Assembly: GCF_913054185.1 (NCBI RefSeq)
Contig: NZ_CAJXIV010000009.1
Location: 1 to 64,000 of the forward strand
Length of the DNA: 64,000 nucleotides
DNA from: an uncultured Shimia sp.
GTDB lineage: Bacteria; Pseudomonadota; Alphaproteobacteria; Rhodobacterales; Rhodobacteraceae
Direction of reading: 5' to 3'
Shown: positions 9,220 to 18,999 of the stretch, piece after piece
How positions within the stretch are numbered: the first letter of the stretch is position 1
Layout of the letters: each line of letters starts with the position of its first letter
Made by a program: the position numbers and the translations under genes
Notes under the pieces: model-generated
Database searches by the model: none
What the model saw: only the letters and a program-made list of their open reading frames with translations
Told to the model about the DNA's origin: nothing

Positions 9220-10833
9220 CTAGTGCGCCTCCCGGATAAGGTCGGCGGCCTTTTCTGCGATCATAATCACGGGTGACGCGGTGTTGCCCGACACAATTTT
9301 TGGCATGATTGAGGCATCAACAACGCGCAATCCTTCAAGCCCTCTCACCCGCAAATCCGGCCCCACCACAGCGGCATCATCCGTGCCCATTTTGCAGGTG
9401 CCAACCGGGTGAAAAATCGTGGTGGCAATATCACCAATGGCAGACAGAAGCGCGTTGTCACTTTGCACCTCAGGTCCCGGGAGCATCTCCTCAGGCGCAT
9501 GAGGCTCAAGCGCACTTGCGGTCATAATCTCGCGCACCTGCTTCACGGAGGTCAGGGCCACCTGCCTGTCTTTGGCAGCTGACAGGTAATTCAACTGGAT
9601 GTCTGGTTGAACCTGCCGGTCCGAGGTTGAGATATGGCAACTTCCAACACTCTCGGGCCGCAAATTGCACACGGACACGGTAATGGCCGGATAGGGGTGC
9701 AAAGGGTCGCCCAATTTGTCGGTGGACAAGGGTTGCACATGGTACTCCAGATCGGGCGTCGCCATGGCCGCATCTGATTTGGTGAACATGCCAAATTGAC
9801 TGGGGGCCATCGACATCGGACCAGATTGGGTGAACATATACTGCAACCCAATCCGCGCTTTGCCGATGATCGAATTGGCCATGGTGTTCAGCGTTTTGGC
9901 GTTTTTGACCTTAAACACCGTGCGAATTTGCAGGTGATCTTGCAGGTTTTCACCAACACCCGCACTCATATGGCGCACATCAATGCCGTGCTTATTCAAC
10001 ACGTCCGGGCGTCCAATTCCCGACAGTTCCAGAATTTTGGGAGAGTTGATCGCCCCTGCAGCAAGCAAAACTTCCGCATTGGCTTTGACCAAAGTTTTCT
10101 GCCCCTTATGGGTAAAACACACCCCCGTGACCCGCGTGCCCTCAAGCACCACATGGTCGGTATGCGCCTCAGTAAGCACACGCAGGTTGGGGCGTTTCAC
10201 GGCTGGACGCAAAAATGCCTTGGACGTGTTCCACCGCACTCCGCCTTTCTGGTTCACTTCAAACAGGCCACTGCCTTCGTTGTTCCCATCGTTGAAGTCA
10301 GCCCGTGGCGCGATGCCAAATTCGCGCGCGCCGTCCTGAACCGCCTCCAGGATATCCCAACCCAAACGTTGTTTGGACACCTTCCATTCACCACCCGCGC
10401 CATGCAACGGGTTCTCACCGGCGTGGTGATCCTCCGATTTACAAAAATACGGCAAGACGTCATCCCACGCCCAACCAGCATTTCCCAATTGCCGCCAGTG
10501 ATCATAGTCCGCGGCCTGCCCGCGCATGTAGATCATGCCGTTCACTGAGGAACAGCCGCCCAGCACCTTGCCACGTGGATAGACCAGCGCCCGCCCATTC
10601 AAGCCCGGCTCCTTGGCAGTTTTCATCATCCAGTCGGTGCGCGGATTGCCGATGCAATACAAATAGCCCACCGGGATGTGCACCCAATGGTAATTGTCCG
10701 ACTTGCCCGCCTCCAACAAAAGCACCCGGGTTTTGGGATCTTCCGTCAGGCGGTTGGCCAGCACACATCCGGCTGTCCCCGCCCCGACTATGATGTAGTC
10801 GTAATCACCCTCTAAAGAGGTTGGAATTGTCAT
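9220..10833 (-). CDS. GMC family FAD-dependent oxidoreductase (choline/alcohol dehydrogenase-like)
   Basis: The protein has 537 residues, typical for GMC enzymes. The N-terminal Rossmann motif YIIVGAGTAGCVLANRL binds FAD, followed by the GMC signature region GKVLGGCSSVNGMIYMRG and the second signature GAINSPKILELSGIG. The C terminus has HPVGTCKMG with the catalytic His and GNTASPVIMIAEKAADLI with the Asn. It should oxidise a primary or secondary alcohol at the flavin. The sequence resembles the choline dehydrogenase/alkyl-alcohol dehydrogenase branch, but the operon context suggests a polyol or a product of the same pathway. It starts 23 bases after the alcohol dehydrogenase stop. Confidence 0.92.
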   Translation of the reverse strand: MTIPTSLEGDYDYIIVGAGTAGCVLANRLTEDPKTRVLLLEAGKSDNYHWVHIPVGYLYCIGNPRTDWMMKTAKEPGLNGRALVYPRGKVLGGCSSVNGMIYMRGQAADYDHWRQLGNAGWAWDDVLPYFCKSEDHHAGENPLHGAGGEWKVSKQRLGWDILEAVQDGAREFGIAPRADFNDGNNEGSGLFEVNQKGGVRWNTSKAFLRPAVKRPNLRVLTEAHTDHVVLEGTRVTGVCFTHKGQKTLVKANAEVLLAAGAINSPKILELSGIGRPDVLNKHGIDVRHMSAGVGENLQDHLQIRTVFKVKNAKTLNTMANSIIGKARIGLQYMFTQSGPMSMAPSQFGMFTKSDAAMATPDLEYHVQPLSTDKLGDPLHPYPAITVSVCNLRPESVGSCHISTSDRQVQPDIQLNYLSAAKDRQVALTSVKQVREIMTASALEPHAPEEMLPGPEVQSDNALLSAIGDIATTIFHPVGTCKMGTDDAAVVGPDLRVRGLEGLRVVDASIMPKIVSGNTASPVIMIAEKAADLIREAH

Positions 10834-10856
10834 TTTCTTCGTCTCGGCTGTTTGGA

Positions 10857-11867
10857 TCAGAAGGCAACCACAAGCTTGCCAATCATGGTGCCACGTTCAA
10901 TTAACTCATGCGCCTCTTTCAGGGTGTCTGCGCTTAAACCATTGAGCGTGGTGGTCTCTGTTGTGCTGACGATACCGTCGTCCACCAGGCGGGCCATGCG
11001 GGCCAGTATCTGCCCCTGACGCGCCATATCCGGCGTCCCAAACAGGGAGCGTGTAAACATGAGCTCCCACATCAAAGCGGCTGATTTGCCTTGTAACGCA
11101 GAGATATCAAGCTTTTCATCGGTTTCCACAATGGTTCCGATCCGACCCTGCGGGGCGATCAAGTCACACATGGCCTCCCAATGCTGCGCGGTGTCGGCAT
11201 ATTGCGCGATGAAGTCCACAAACTCTCGGCCACCGGCCCGTGTGTCCGAAATCAAGTCGTGGTGGTTCACAACCTCATGCGCCCCCATCTTTCGACACCA
11301 CTGCGCACTTTCCTTGCGCGACGCCGTGGCAATGACTTCCAAACCCGTGAGCTTTCGCGCCAATTGCTGTGTGATCGACCCGACCCCTCCGGCCCCACCA
11401 ATCACCAGCAACGATTTACGCGACGGCCCAGAAGCCACCTGCAATCGGTCAAACAGCATCTCCCAGCTTGTGAGCGACACCAACGGCAAAGCCGCAGAAG
11501 CCTTCGGTGCCACATTGCCAGGCGCATGGGACACGATCCGGTGATCCACTGCCTGTAGTTCCGCATAAGATCCGGGGCGGTTGGCATCGCCCGCATACCA
11601 CACCCGATCGCCCACCTCGAATCCGGACACATCTGCCCCGATGGCCTCAATGCGGCCAACGGCGTCATAGCCTAAAATCATCGGATCCTCATGTGGCACG
11701 TCCACAGCAGTGCGGATACGCCGTTTGGCGTCTGCCGGATTGACCGAGATGGCTTCCACCGCCACCAAAAGATCCATAGCGCCAATTTCAGGCGTGGGCA
11801 TATCAACCTCAAACAGGCTGTCGGGGTGCTCGATTGGCAGAGAGTTTACAAAACCAATGGCTTTCAT
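10857..11867 (-). CDS. Zinc-type alcohol dehydrogenase-like / quinone oxidoreductase (MDR superfamily)
   Basis: The start is the ATG at 11865-11867 (MKAIGFVNSLP), with GGAGGACAACTC before it and a 4-base ATGA overlap with the kinase stop; the 428-residue track ORF begins far inside the kinase gene. The 336 residues show the GroES-like N half (SVNPADAKRRI, LGYDAVGRIEAIG) and the NADPH Rossmann motif VIGGAGGVGSITQQLA. There is no structural-zinc Cys cluster and the catalytic Cys/His ligands are absent, so this is the zinc-free quinone oxidoreductase-like branch (ZADH/QOR). It probably reduces or oxidises a small carbonyl product of the pathway. Confidence 0.9.
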   Translation of the reverse strand: MKAIGFVNSLPIEHPDSLFEVDMPTPEIGAMDLLVAVEAISVNPADAKRRIRTAVDVPHEDPMILGYDAVGRIEAIGADVSGFEVGDRVWYAGDANRPGSYAELQAVDHRIVSHAPGNVAPKASAALPLVSLTSWEMLFDRLQVASGPSRKSLLVIGGAGGVGSITQQLARKLTGLEVIATASRKESAQWCRKMGAHEVVNHHDLISDTRAGGREFVDFIAQYADTAQHWEAMCDLIAPQGRIGTIVETDEKLDISALQGKSAALMWELMFTRSLFGTPDMARQGQILARMARLVDDGIVSTTETTTLNGLSADTLKEAHELIERGTMIGKLVVAF

Positions 11868-13408
11868 GAGTTGTCCTCCAGAGAGCGCATCTGCGCCCAG
11901 ATAGGTTGCATTGCGTCTGACAGGGTCGCAAAAATTTCGGCACGTTTTTGGTAGTGCGCGTGCATCGCCGGATTGGGCGCAAACGTCTGGCGTGGGCGCG
12001 TCATTTTGGCGATGCCATCGGCGTAATCCGCCACCAGTTCCACGGCCACCGCAGCGCCAATTGCGGCACCCAGCGCGCCAGTTTCCTGCGCCTCCGCCAC
12101 CACGATAGGCACGCCCAAACAATCCGCAAACATTTGCGGCCAATGGGGGCTACGAGCGCCGCCGCCTGACAAGATCGCACGGTCGATTTTCACTCCGGCA
12201 TCTTGCAAAACCGCAATGTGACGACGGTGCTCAAACATCACCCCTTCAAACAGGGCGCGCAGCATGTGGCCTTCGGTGTGCCACCCTGCCACCCCATAAA
12301 ACCCGGCGCGAAATTCTGCGCCCTGCCCAGAGCCATAAAGAAACGGGTGAAAAAATGGATCATCCAAGCGCGGCGCAATTTCCCCAACGCGTTGGTTGCA
12401 ATAGCCAAAAGGATCGTCGTGATGGGCGCCCCGCTCGACAAATTCACGGACATACCACTCCAGATTCACCGCAGAGGTGGCGCTTGCTTCGATATTGACA
12501 AACTGGCCGGCGCCAAACGCGCTGACCATAAAGACGCTGGGATCAACCACAGGCGCGTCAGAGAACACCTGATTGATACTCCAGGTGCCCGCAATAATGG
12601 AGGCATCGCCCGCACACCCTGCCCCAGAGCCCAACGCACTGGAGACCACGTCAAAATAGCCCCCGATCACAGGTGTGCCTTCGGCCAAGCCGGTGACTTT
12701 TGCAGCCTCGGCTGTGACATGACCCGCAATATCAGCGGGATCGATCAGGCAAGGCAACATCTCTTCTGCGTCAGCCAAGCCGTACAGCGCCAAAAGTTCC
12801 GCGTCATAAGTGGCCTGAGGCATCCGCGTAAAGCCACAGCCGGACATGTCGGAGATGTCACTGACCCGCGCGCCAGTCAGTCGGTTGGTGATGAAATCTT
12901 TGCACAACAGCACCGTGCCAGTGGCGGCGTAGAGGTCCGGCTGATGCCGCTTCACCCATGCCAATAGCGCAGGGGTTTGCGAGGGCCATGGTTTTTGCAA
13001 GCAGAGCTCGTGTAAGCGCTCCCCATTGGCCTGCGACAGCTCCTCAGCCACAGACGCTGCCCGCGTATCCAGAGATTGGATGCCAAGCAACGGCGCCCCG
13101 GCTTTATCCAGCAAATAAAGCCCGTTGCCATGTCCGGCACAGCCAACCGCTGCAATCTGCTTCGACGCAATTCCAGCCTCCGCGATACAGGCGGCAATCA
13201 CAGTGCCTGCATTTGCCCAAAGCTCGCCCAAATCACGCTCAACGTAGCCTGGCTGTGGCGTGCTGGTCTGACCGTCCAACACCTGCATCGCAACCTGGCG
13301 GCCTTCAAGATCAAACAGCACCGCTTTGATCACGGTGTTGCCTGCATCCAGACCCAGAAGGTATTTTTGCGCTGCTTCACCCACGGTTATAGATATCCCA
13401 TGCTTCAT
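11864..13408 (-). CDS. FGGY-family carbohydrate kinase (L-xylulose/erythritol kinase-like)
   Basis: The protein has 514 residues in two actin-like halves. YLLGLDAGNTVIKAVLFD is the first phosphate loop, VGCAGHGNGLYLLDKAG and SLDTRA line the sugar site, IAGTWSINQ is the second phosphate loop, and AILSGGGARSPHWPQMFAD with ETGALGAAIGAA is the FGGY C-terminal signature. By memory it is closest to LyxK (L-xylulose kinase) and EryA-like kinases. It overlaps the aldolase gene by 32 bases if the ATG at 13408 is used; a GTG at 13384 (VGEAAQKY) would cut the overlap to 8. It should phosphorylate the imported polyol or ketose as the committed step. The exact substrate is unknown. Confidence 0.92.
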   Translation of the reverse strand: MKHGISITVGEAAQKYLLGLDAGNTVIKAVLFDLEGRQVAMQVLDGQTSTPQPGYVERDLGELWANAGTVIAACIAEAGIASKQIAAVGCAGHGNGLYLLDKAGAPLLGIQSLDTRAASVAEELSQANGERLHELCLQKPWPSQTPALLAWVKRHQPDLYAATGTVLLCKDFITNRLTGARVSDISDMSGCGFTRMPQATYDAELLALYGLADAEEMLPCLIDPADIAGHVTAEAAKVTGLAEGTPVIGGYFDVVSSALGSGAGCAGDASIIAGTWSINQVFSDAPVVDPSVFMVSAFGAGQFVNIEASATSAVNLEWYVREFVERGAHHDDPFGYCNQRVGEIAPRLDDPFFHPFLYGSGQGAEFRAGFYGVAGWHTEGHMLRALFEGVMFEHRRHIAVLQDAGVKIDRAILSGGGARSPHWPQMFADCLGVPIVVAEAQETGALGAAIGAAVAVELVADYADGIAKMTRPRQTFAPNPAMHAHYQKRAEIFATLSDAMQPIWAQMRSLEDNS

Positions 13409-14219
13409 CCCCCGACGCGCCGGAGTGGATCAGCGCCATCAGCGCAGCAACCACAGCCTTCGGATTGTCATGCTGATAGATATTGCGGCCGTAGACCATC
13501 CCCTGCGCGCCTTGGGCAATTAGTTCTGCAGATTTTTTCAGCACGGATTGCAGATCGTCTTTGCCGCCGCCGCGCACCAGCACCGGCACCCGAGCAGCCT
13601 CAATCACGCGATGAAAATCCTCAGCGTTTTCAGTGGGGTCAGCTTTGATGATATCCGCACCCATTTCTGAAGCCAAGCGCACAAGCGTCACAATTTTCTC
13701 AGCATCGCCATCAACTTGATAGCCACCGCGCACGTCATTGGGCAGCATCACCAGCGGCTCAATCATCAAAGGCATGCCGTATTTGTCACAGGACGCCCGC
13801 ACACGGCTGATGTTTTCCACACACTGACGGAACAGCTCTGGCTCGTCAGGCAACATGAACAGATTGACCACCACTGCCGCCGCATCCATTTCCAGCGCGC
13901 CAATAATGGGCTCATCGGCGTTTTGCAGCATCGACCACATCACCCGGTGGCGTTGGTCGTTGTAGGGGTTGCCCATGTCGATGCGCATCACCAACGCGGG
14001 CTTGTCCTTTTCGGGGCGGCTTTGCAACAGATCGGCCTGACCATAGGCACATTGGATCGCATCCGGCTTGGCCTTGATCAGCGTGTCCATCACACTTGGC
14101 ATATCTTCCAGACCCACCATGAAGCTGGGCTCGTTACAGACGCCATGGTCAATTGCCACATCAAGACACCCGCCATTTGTGAACATGCGGTTCATCCGCG
14201 CTTTAGTGCTTACGCGCAT
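13377..14219 (-). CDS. Class I (Schiff-base) aldolase of the DeoC/LsrF/FbaB family
   Basis: I use the ATG at 14219 (MRVSTKARMNRMF) because GGAG lies six bases upstream; the track start four codons earlier has no Shine-Dalgarno. The 280 residues form a TIM barrel: LDVAIDHGV near the start, MIEPLVML in the middle, ADIIKADPT with the probable Schiff-base Lys, and VLVRGGGK and GMVYGRNIYQ as the phosphate-binding strands. LsrF, archaeal-type fructose-bisphosphate aldolases and sulfo-sugar aldolases share this fold. In this operon it would cleave the ketose phosphate made by kinase and dehydrogenase into dihydroxyacetone phosphate and an aldehyde, but that is inference. Confidence 0.88.
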   Translation of the reverse strand: MRVSTKARMNRMFTNGGCLDVAIDHGVCNEPSFMVGLEDMPSVMDTLIKAKPDAIQCAYGQADLLQSRPEKDKPALVMRIDMGNPYNDQRHRVMWSMLQNADEPIIGALEMDAAAVVVNLFMLPDEPELFRQCVENISRVRASCDKYGMPLMIEPLVMLPNDVRGGYQVDGDAEKIVTLVRLASEMGADIIKADPTENAEDFHRVIEAARVPVLVRGGGKDDLQSVLKKSAELIAQGAQGMVYGRNIYQHDNPKAVVAALMALIHSGASGDEAWDIYNRG

Positions 14220-15934
14220 TTCATACTCCATTGTTTTGTACGTTCGGCCAGCATCTGCGGGGTCACCCCGTAGAAGTCTGACAATTCTTCGATCAGTTGC
14301 GTTTTCTGTGCTGTGGCTTGCGCAGCCGACAAGGCCATCTCCTCTGACAACACCTGCGCCAGCTCCTCGATGAGCCCTGAGGATATCTGCCCGGTGATCG
14401 CCAAAGAGGTGCGTCGCAATGCAATGTCAGCGAGCGTCTGAACGTGTTCATCGGTGATAAGGCGACGTATCTCAGCTTTCGAATACTGGACACCTTCGCC
14501 AAGGGAGATATCCCCCCCAAAGGAGGCGCAGACCTCCTGGACCGAAGCTGCTGCACTTCCGTAGTGCGAGATCAAATGCTGCGCCCGATCCGCGCTGATA
14601 TCAAAGCGGTGCTGCAAAGCTTGGGTAAGCACCTCAGGCCGCTCAGGATAGCCTTTGCCGCCGCCAATTGCCAAACCTCGCGTGTCGCGGCGCCGGGGCT
14701 TGCCCAGTTCCTGCAAAACCATGTCGGCGGTCTGTTCCGCAAAGGCACGAAATGTTGTCCACTTGCCGCCAACCATACAAAACTGGGGCACATCTCCGGG
14801 CAGCACTTTTACGTCATGGCCACGGGAAATTCGCCCAGTGAACTCCTGCGTGCTCTGCGGCAACGGCCGAATGCCCGAATAGCTAAACACAACGTCAGCT
14901 GCGGACATCTCGATATTGGGAAACACCAACCTCAACGAGTCCAGGATGTAGCTGAGCTCATCCGCTTCGCACCGCACCCGGGCGGCCTCTTCCACCCGAA
15001 TATCGGTGGAGCCCGCCAGAACTTTGCCCTGATACGGGAACACAACGCACACCCGCCCATCCGCGTTCTCAAAATAGGCCATATGGCCACCCAGCGCCTT
15101 TTCCAACGCAGGGTTGTCGATGATCAGATGGGAGCCTTTGGTGCCGGCAACCATCTTTTTCTCAGGTGCGCCCGCCAAGTTTGACACGGATTTGTCCAGC
15201 CAAGCGCCCGTTGCATGCACAATTGTGCGGGGTTCAATGCCCCAACTTTTGCCGGTGCGCTGACAAGTCAGTGTGTAAGTGTCTCCAGATTTCTGCAATT
15301 CGGCATAATTCAGGGCGACACAATGTGGCGCGGCGTCACTCACATCGGAAATCATCTCCAGACACAGCCGTTCCGGATGCGAAATCCACGCATCGTAATA
15401 GACCGCCGAACATTTGGCCTGTGTCGTGATGTCAGGCCAGCGCTTACGGGTTTCCGCCCCGCCAAAAAACGCATGTCTTGGCACCGCTCGACTTTTCCGG
15501 GTCACCCAGTCATACAACCCCAGCCCCAATTTGATCGGCAGCGCACCGCGGCTTGACGGTTTGCCTTGCCGCCCCAAAAAGCTCGCCGCAGAATTGAGCA
15601 CGCCCGAAAAAAAGGAGGTGATTGGGATCACCGTTGGCAGCGGCTTCACCATATGGGGAGCATTGCGCAGCAACGCATCGCGCTCCTGCAATGACTCCCG
15701 CACCAAATCAAATTCACCGTTTTCCAGATAGCGCAGGCCGCCGTGGATCATGCGAGACGGCGCCGCAGAACAGCCTGAGGCAAAATCGTTTTTCTCCACC
15801 AGCAAAACGCGCAGCCCTTGCAGCGCCAGGTCTCTATAGACTCCGATCCCATTCACTCCGCCGCCAACGACAACAACGTCAAAGGCATTGTTATCTTTGA
15901 TCAAAGCCAGGTTATTTTGGCGTGCGTCAGACAT
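14210..15934 (-). CDS. FAD-dependent glycerol-3-phosphate dehydrogenase-like (GlpD/EryB family)
   Basis: The start is taken at the ATG at 15934 (MSDARQNNL), five codons inside the track ORF, giving 574 residues. The FAD motif DVVVVGGGVNGIGVYRDLALQG is followed by the GlpD signature SRMIHGGLRYLENGEFDLV. GKVLAGSTDI, then YSGIRPL and GGKWTTFRAFAEQ complete the DAO fold, and the C-terminal DAO_C helical domain (about 390-550) is present. The family oxidises polyol phosphates and passes electrons to quinone at the inner face of the membrane. EryB, the erythritol-phosphate enzyme, is one branch. It is located between the aldo/keto reductase and the aldolase, with which it overlaps. Confidence 0.92.
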   Translation of the reverse strand: MSDARQNNLALIKDNNAFDVVVVGGGVNGIGVYRDLALQGLRVLLVEKNDFASGCSAAPSRMIHGGLRYLENGEFDLVRESLQERDALLRNAPHMVKPLPTVIPITSFFSGVLNSAASFLGRQGKPSSRGALPIKLGLGLYDWVTRKSRAVPRHAFFGGAETRKRWPDITTQAKCSAVYYDAWISHPERLCLEMISDVSDAAPHCVALNYAELQKSGDTYTLTCQRTGKSWGIEPRTIVHATGAWLDKSVSNLAGAPEKKMVAGTKGSHLIIDNPALEKALGGHMAYFENADGRVCVVFPYQGKVLAGSTDIRVEEAARVRCEADELSYILDSLRLVFPNIEMSAADVVFSYSGIRPLPQSTQEFTGRISRGHDVKVLPGDVPQFCMVGGKWTTFRAFAEQTADMVLQELGKPRRRDTRGLAIGGGKGYPERPEVLTQALQHRFDISADRAQHLISHYGSAAASVQEVCASFGGDISLGEGVQYSKAEIRRLITDEHVQTLADIALRRTSLAITGQISSGLIEELAQVLSEEMALSAAQATAQKTQLIEELSDFYGVTPQMLAERTKQWSMKCA

Positions 15935-15991
15935 AGCTTTCCCGTTCACCGCAGCACATGCGATGTTGCAAAGGTTTCATTGTGACGAGGG

Positions 15992-16975
15992 TTACTCGTC
16001 GAGGTCGGTCAGGTTCTTTTGAGCCGCAGCACTGATGATTTCGAGATCGTCGCTGCTCAGTCGCAAGCGCCCAGCCTTGGCGTTTTCTGCGGCTTGACCC
16101 GCGTCACGCGCACCACAGAGTGAAAAGGTTATGCCCGGTTGTTGCACGGTCCAAGCGATGACCGTTTGGGCGCAGGTGGCCCCATGTGTTTCCGCAACTC
16201 CTGAAATGGCCTGCATGAGCTGCGCCACTTTCTGGCGGTTGGCCATCGAGAAGCGCGGGTTATCCTTGCGTTGGTCATCGCCCTCAAACACGCGATCCGG
16301 GCCAATTTTGCCACTTAGCAGACCCAGCGCGAGCGACGAATAGCTCAGGATCGACACACCTTGTTCAACACACAGCGGCGCCAAAGTGGTGTCCAGATCG
16401 CGCTTGATCATCGAGTACTCTTCCTGCACCGCATCCAATTGACCTGCGGCGAGATAAGCTTTCACGTCCTCTGGCGCGGTATTGCTGGCGCCAATCGAGC
16501 GGATCTTGCCTTGGGTTTTGAGCAGTTCCAAAGCTTCCATGGTCTCTTCAACCGGGGTTGTCGGATCCTGCCAATGGGTGATGTAGTGATCGATCACATC
16601 TGTGCCCAAACGTTTCAGGCTCTGCTCCACCTCATAGATGATCGCATCTTTCCCCAGATAGCGATGCACCGGCCCGCTGTCGTAATCAAAGAAGTGATTT
16701 CCCTTTTGCGTGTGCCAGACCAAGCCGCATTTGGTGGCCAAAACCACCTTGTCACGCCGTCCTTTTAGGGCCTTGCCAACAATCTCCTCAGCCACGCCTT
16801 GCCCGTAGGCCGGCGCCGTGTCGATCAGGCTGATGCCTTCGTCAATCGAGGCCTGAATGGCTTTGATGGATTTGGCCTCATCGGTGCCCCCCCACATCCA
16901 GCCACCAATGGCCCAGGTGCCCAGCCCAATGGCAGAGGCCTGGATACCGGAGCGGCCAATTTCACGCGTCAGCAT
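15992..16975 (-). CDS. Aldo/keto reductase
   Basis: The start is the ATG at 16975 (MLTREIGRSGIQ), with AGGA seven bases upstream, giving 327 residues. The catalytic tetrad is visible: DTAPAYGQG (Asp, Tyr), VVLATKCG (Lys) and YITHWQDP (His). The NADPH-binding end is TFSLCGARDAGQAAENA. The sequence resembles the YajO/IolS-type AKR branch active on sugars. It directly follows the SorC regulator gene (16-base gap) and would interconvert an aldose and a polyol or oxidise an alcohol group in the pathway. Confidence 0.92.
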   Translation of the reverse strand: MLTREIGRSGIQASAIGLGTWAIGGWMWGGTDEAKSIKAIQASIDEGISLIDTAPAYGQGVAEEIVGKALKGRRDKVVLATKCGLVWHTQKGNHFFDYDSGPVHRYLGKDAIIYEVEQSLKRLGTDVIDHYITHWQDPTTPVEETMEALELLKTQGKIRSIGASNTAPEDVKAYLAAGQLDAVQEEYSMIKRDLDTTLAPLCVEQGVSILSYSSLALGLLSGKIGPDRVFEGDDQRKDNPRFSMANRQKVAQLMQAISGVAETHGATCAQTVIAWTVQQPGITFSLCGARDAGQAAENAKAGRLRLSSDDLEIISAAAQKNLTDLDE

Positions 16976-16991
16976 GTTATGTTCCTGTCGA

Positions 16992-17963
16992 TCAAGCATT
17001 GAGCACTTCCTCTTTCAGCAAGGCGGTTGCGGTGTGCTCGTCAGTGACAAGCGAATTGAAATAGCCACCATTCAGCGCAGCGGCGATGGGTTCGACCTTT
17101 TCGGCCCCCGACGCAATGGCAATGGTGACGGGAATGCGGGCCAATTCTTGCGGCAACAGCGCCACAAGACGGGAGTTGTAAGTGTTGCCGGAGACGCTGC
17201 CGTCTTCCTGAATAAGGTGGCCCAAAAACTCGCTGCGCACCCCGGTTTTGTACAGGCGTCTGCGTTCCACCTCTGAGACGGGGTGGGCCATGTAATATGT
17301 GCTATCCGCACCAACCACTGCGCCGATCCCAACCACAGCCACATTGGCACTGCGGGCCTCACTCATGACCTCGCGCACAGACTTAACCGACATCACCAGA
17401 TCGCGCTCCCCCTCGGAATCCGCATGCAATGGCGCGTGAATAAGCCGCGCGCGCCCCGACAACTTGTCGGCCAGCTGCGTGGTGATGTGGTTGACGTCGG
17501 TGTAATGCTGCCCTTGAACGCCGCCGGTCATTGGCACCACTTCAATGTCATATTCGGCGCTGGCAGACAGGTTTTCGATCATAACGCTGAGCGTTTTGCC
17601 ACCCGAGACCGCAATCTTGTCGCCGTCCCGGATCGCATCCAGCAACAGGTTTGCAGCACCTTTGCCCACTTCGGTTAACGTCGATGTCTCACTGCCCGTC
17701 ACAGATGGTACCACCAAACACCGCTTCAAAGACCAGCGATCCGCAATTTCACGTTCCAGATCAAAAAAGCGCATCAACGGGCTTTTGATCGTGATCTGCA
17801 CCATGCCAAGCTCTCGGCCCTGCTTGATCAGACGGTTCACTTTGGCGGTTGAAAGCTCCAACGCTTTGGCGATGTCAGATTGCGCACGTTCTTCTTCGTA
17901 ATGCATCGACAACACACGCACGATCAGCCGCATTTGTTCTGGATTTGGGGTCAGGGAACTCAC
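16992..17963 (-). CDS. SorC/DeoR-type sugar-binding transcriptional regulator
   Basis: The 323-residue protein starts with GTG, overlapping the permease stop by four bases (GTGA). The N-terminal HTH (about 10-60) includes YEEERAQSDIAKALELSTAKVNRLIKQGRELG. The C-terminal sugar-binding domain is the SorC/CggR/EryD phosphosugar-isomerase-like fold, with IAVSGGKTLSVMI, VVGIGAVVG and GSVSGNTYN. Members respond to a sugar phosphate and repress or activate the operon they sit in. Being encoded inside the operon implies autoregulation. A fitting inverted repeat lies upstream of the first gene (22814-22838). Confidence 0.93.
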   Translation of the reverse strand: MSSLTPNPEQMRLIVRVLSMHYEEERAQSDIAKALELSTAKVNRLIKQGRELGMVQITIKSPLMRFFDLEREIADRWSLKRCLVVPSVTGSETSTLTEVGKGAANLLLDAIRDGDKIAVSGGKTLSVMIENLSASAEYDIEVVPMTGGVQGQHYTDVNHITTQLADKLSGRARLIHAPLHADSEGERDLVMSVKSVREVMSEARSANVAVVGIGAVVGADSTYYMAHPVSEVERRRLYKTGVRSEFLGHLIQEDGSVSGNTYNSRLVALLPQELARIPVTIAIASGAEKVEPIAAALNGGYFNSLVTDEHTATALLKEEVLNA

Positions 17964-18994
17964 GATACTTTGCCCTTTTGACTAACAAGGTGGTTGGTGG
18001 CTGCCGCTGTCAAAAGCGCCGCGCCAATTACAAGTGTTTGATAATACGCAGGGACAATCGTCAACATGCCCACTGTCAGCGCCATGATGATCAGCGCACC
18101 GACAAAAGAGCGCAACACCCGCCCCTCGCCACCGCTGAACGCCGTCCCGCCAAGCAGAACCACCAGGATCGCGGTGAGTTCCATCCCGTCGCCAGACAGC
18201 GGGTCCCCCAGAGACATAAAGCTGGATCGGGCGATCCCAGCCAAGGCTGCGGCGACACCAACGATGACATAAAGCAGGAAAACCGTGCGTCCGGTATTGA
18301 TGCCAGAAAGTTTGGCAGCAGTTGGGTTGCCGCCTGTTGCGGCTGCGTATTTGCCAAGCTTGCCGCGGTTTTGCACAACAATCAGCACCAGCGTCACCGC
18401 CACAGCAACCCAGAAGGCAGCCGGCAATTTGAGAAACACCCCGTCCCGGCCATAGTCGTTGAACCACGCTGGCATTTTTAATCCACCACCGGATTTGATC
18501 GCCGAAACCCCGTCCTGCACCAACAAAAGCGCAATGCCTTTGAACAAACTCAACGTAATCAGTGTTGCAATCACCGGCGTGATATTGAGCCGCACAACCA
18601 AAATCCCATTGATCGCTCCCAACACCGCACCTGCCAGCATTGTCAGCAAAAAGGCGGGCACAAACGGCATGCCATTGATCGCCAACATCGCATAGATCAC
18701 CGCCGTCAGCCCCATTGTACTGCCAATGGACAAATCGATGTAGCCTGACACCATCAGCAATGTGAACGCACCAGCGACCACAAGAATGGGCGCAGACACA
18801 CGCAGAATATTGATGATGTTGCGCTTGTTGAGAAAGTTGCCGCGCTCAAACAAAGCAAATTGATCCAAATTAGCCAGGCTGAGCAGCGCCACAACAGCCA
18901 CAAGCACAAAGTAGATATAGTAGTTGCGCAGGAAGTTGGCCGCACCAGACGTGACGCTCAGTTCCGCAGTTTTGGATTGAGATGACATCGACAT
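17960..18994 (-). CDS. Sugar ABC transporter permease (RbsC family), second of two
   Basis: The protein has 344 residues from the ATG at 18994; a GTG at 19003 that overlaps the previous stop is an alternative. It has eight to ten membrane segments, the first near LRNYYIYFVLVAVVALLSLA. The family motif LMVSGYIDLSIGSTMGLTAVIY and the ALAGIARSSFMSLGDPLSGDGMELTAILVVLLGGT region are typical of ribose/galactose-type permeases. It forms a heterodimeric channel with the neighbouring permease and is driven by the ATPase upstream. Confidence 0.94.
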   Translation of the reverse strand: MSMSSQSKTAELSVTSGAANFLRNYYIYFVLVAVVALLSLANLDQFALFERGNFLNKRNIINILRVSAPILVVAGAFTLLMVSGYIDLSIGSTMGLTAVIYAMLAINGMPFVPAFLLTMLAGAVLGAINGILVVRLNITPVIATLITLSLFKGIALLLVQDGVSAIKSGGGLKMPAWFNDYGRDGVFLKLPAAFWVAVAVTLVLIVVQNRGKLGKYAAATGGNPTAAKLSGINTGRTVFLLYVIVGVAAALAGIARSSFMSLGDPLSGDGMELTAILVVLLGGTAFSGGEGRVLRSFVGALIIMALTVGMLTIVPAYYQTLVIGAALLTAAATNHLVSQKGKVS

Positions 18995-18999
18995 TGTAC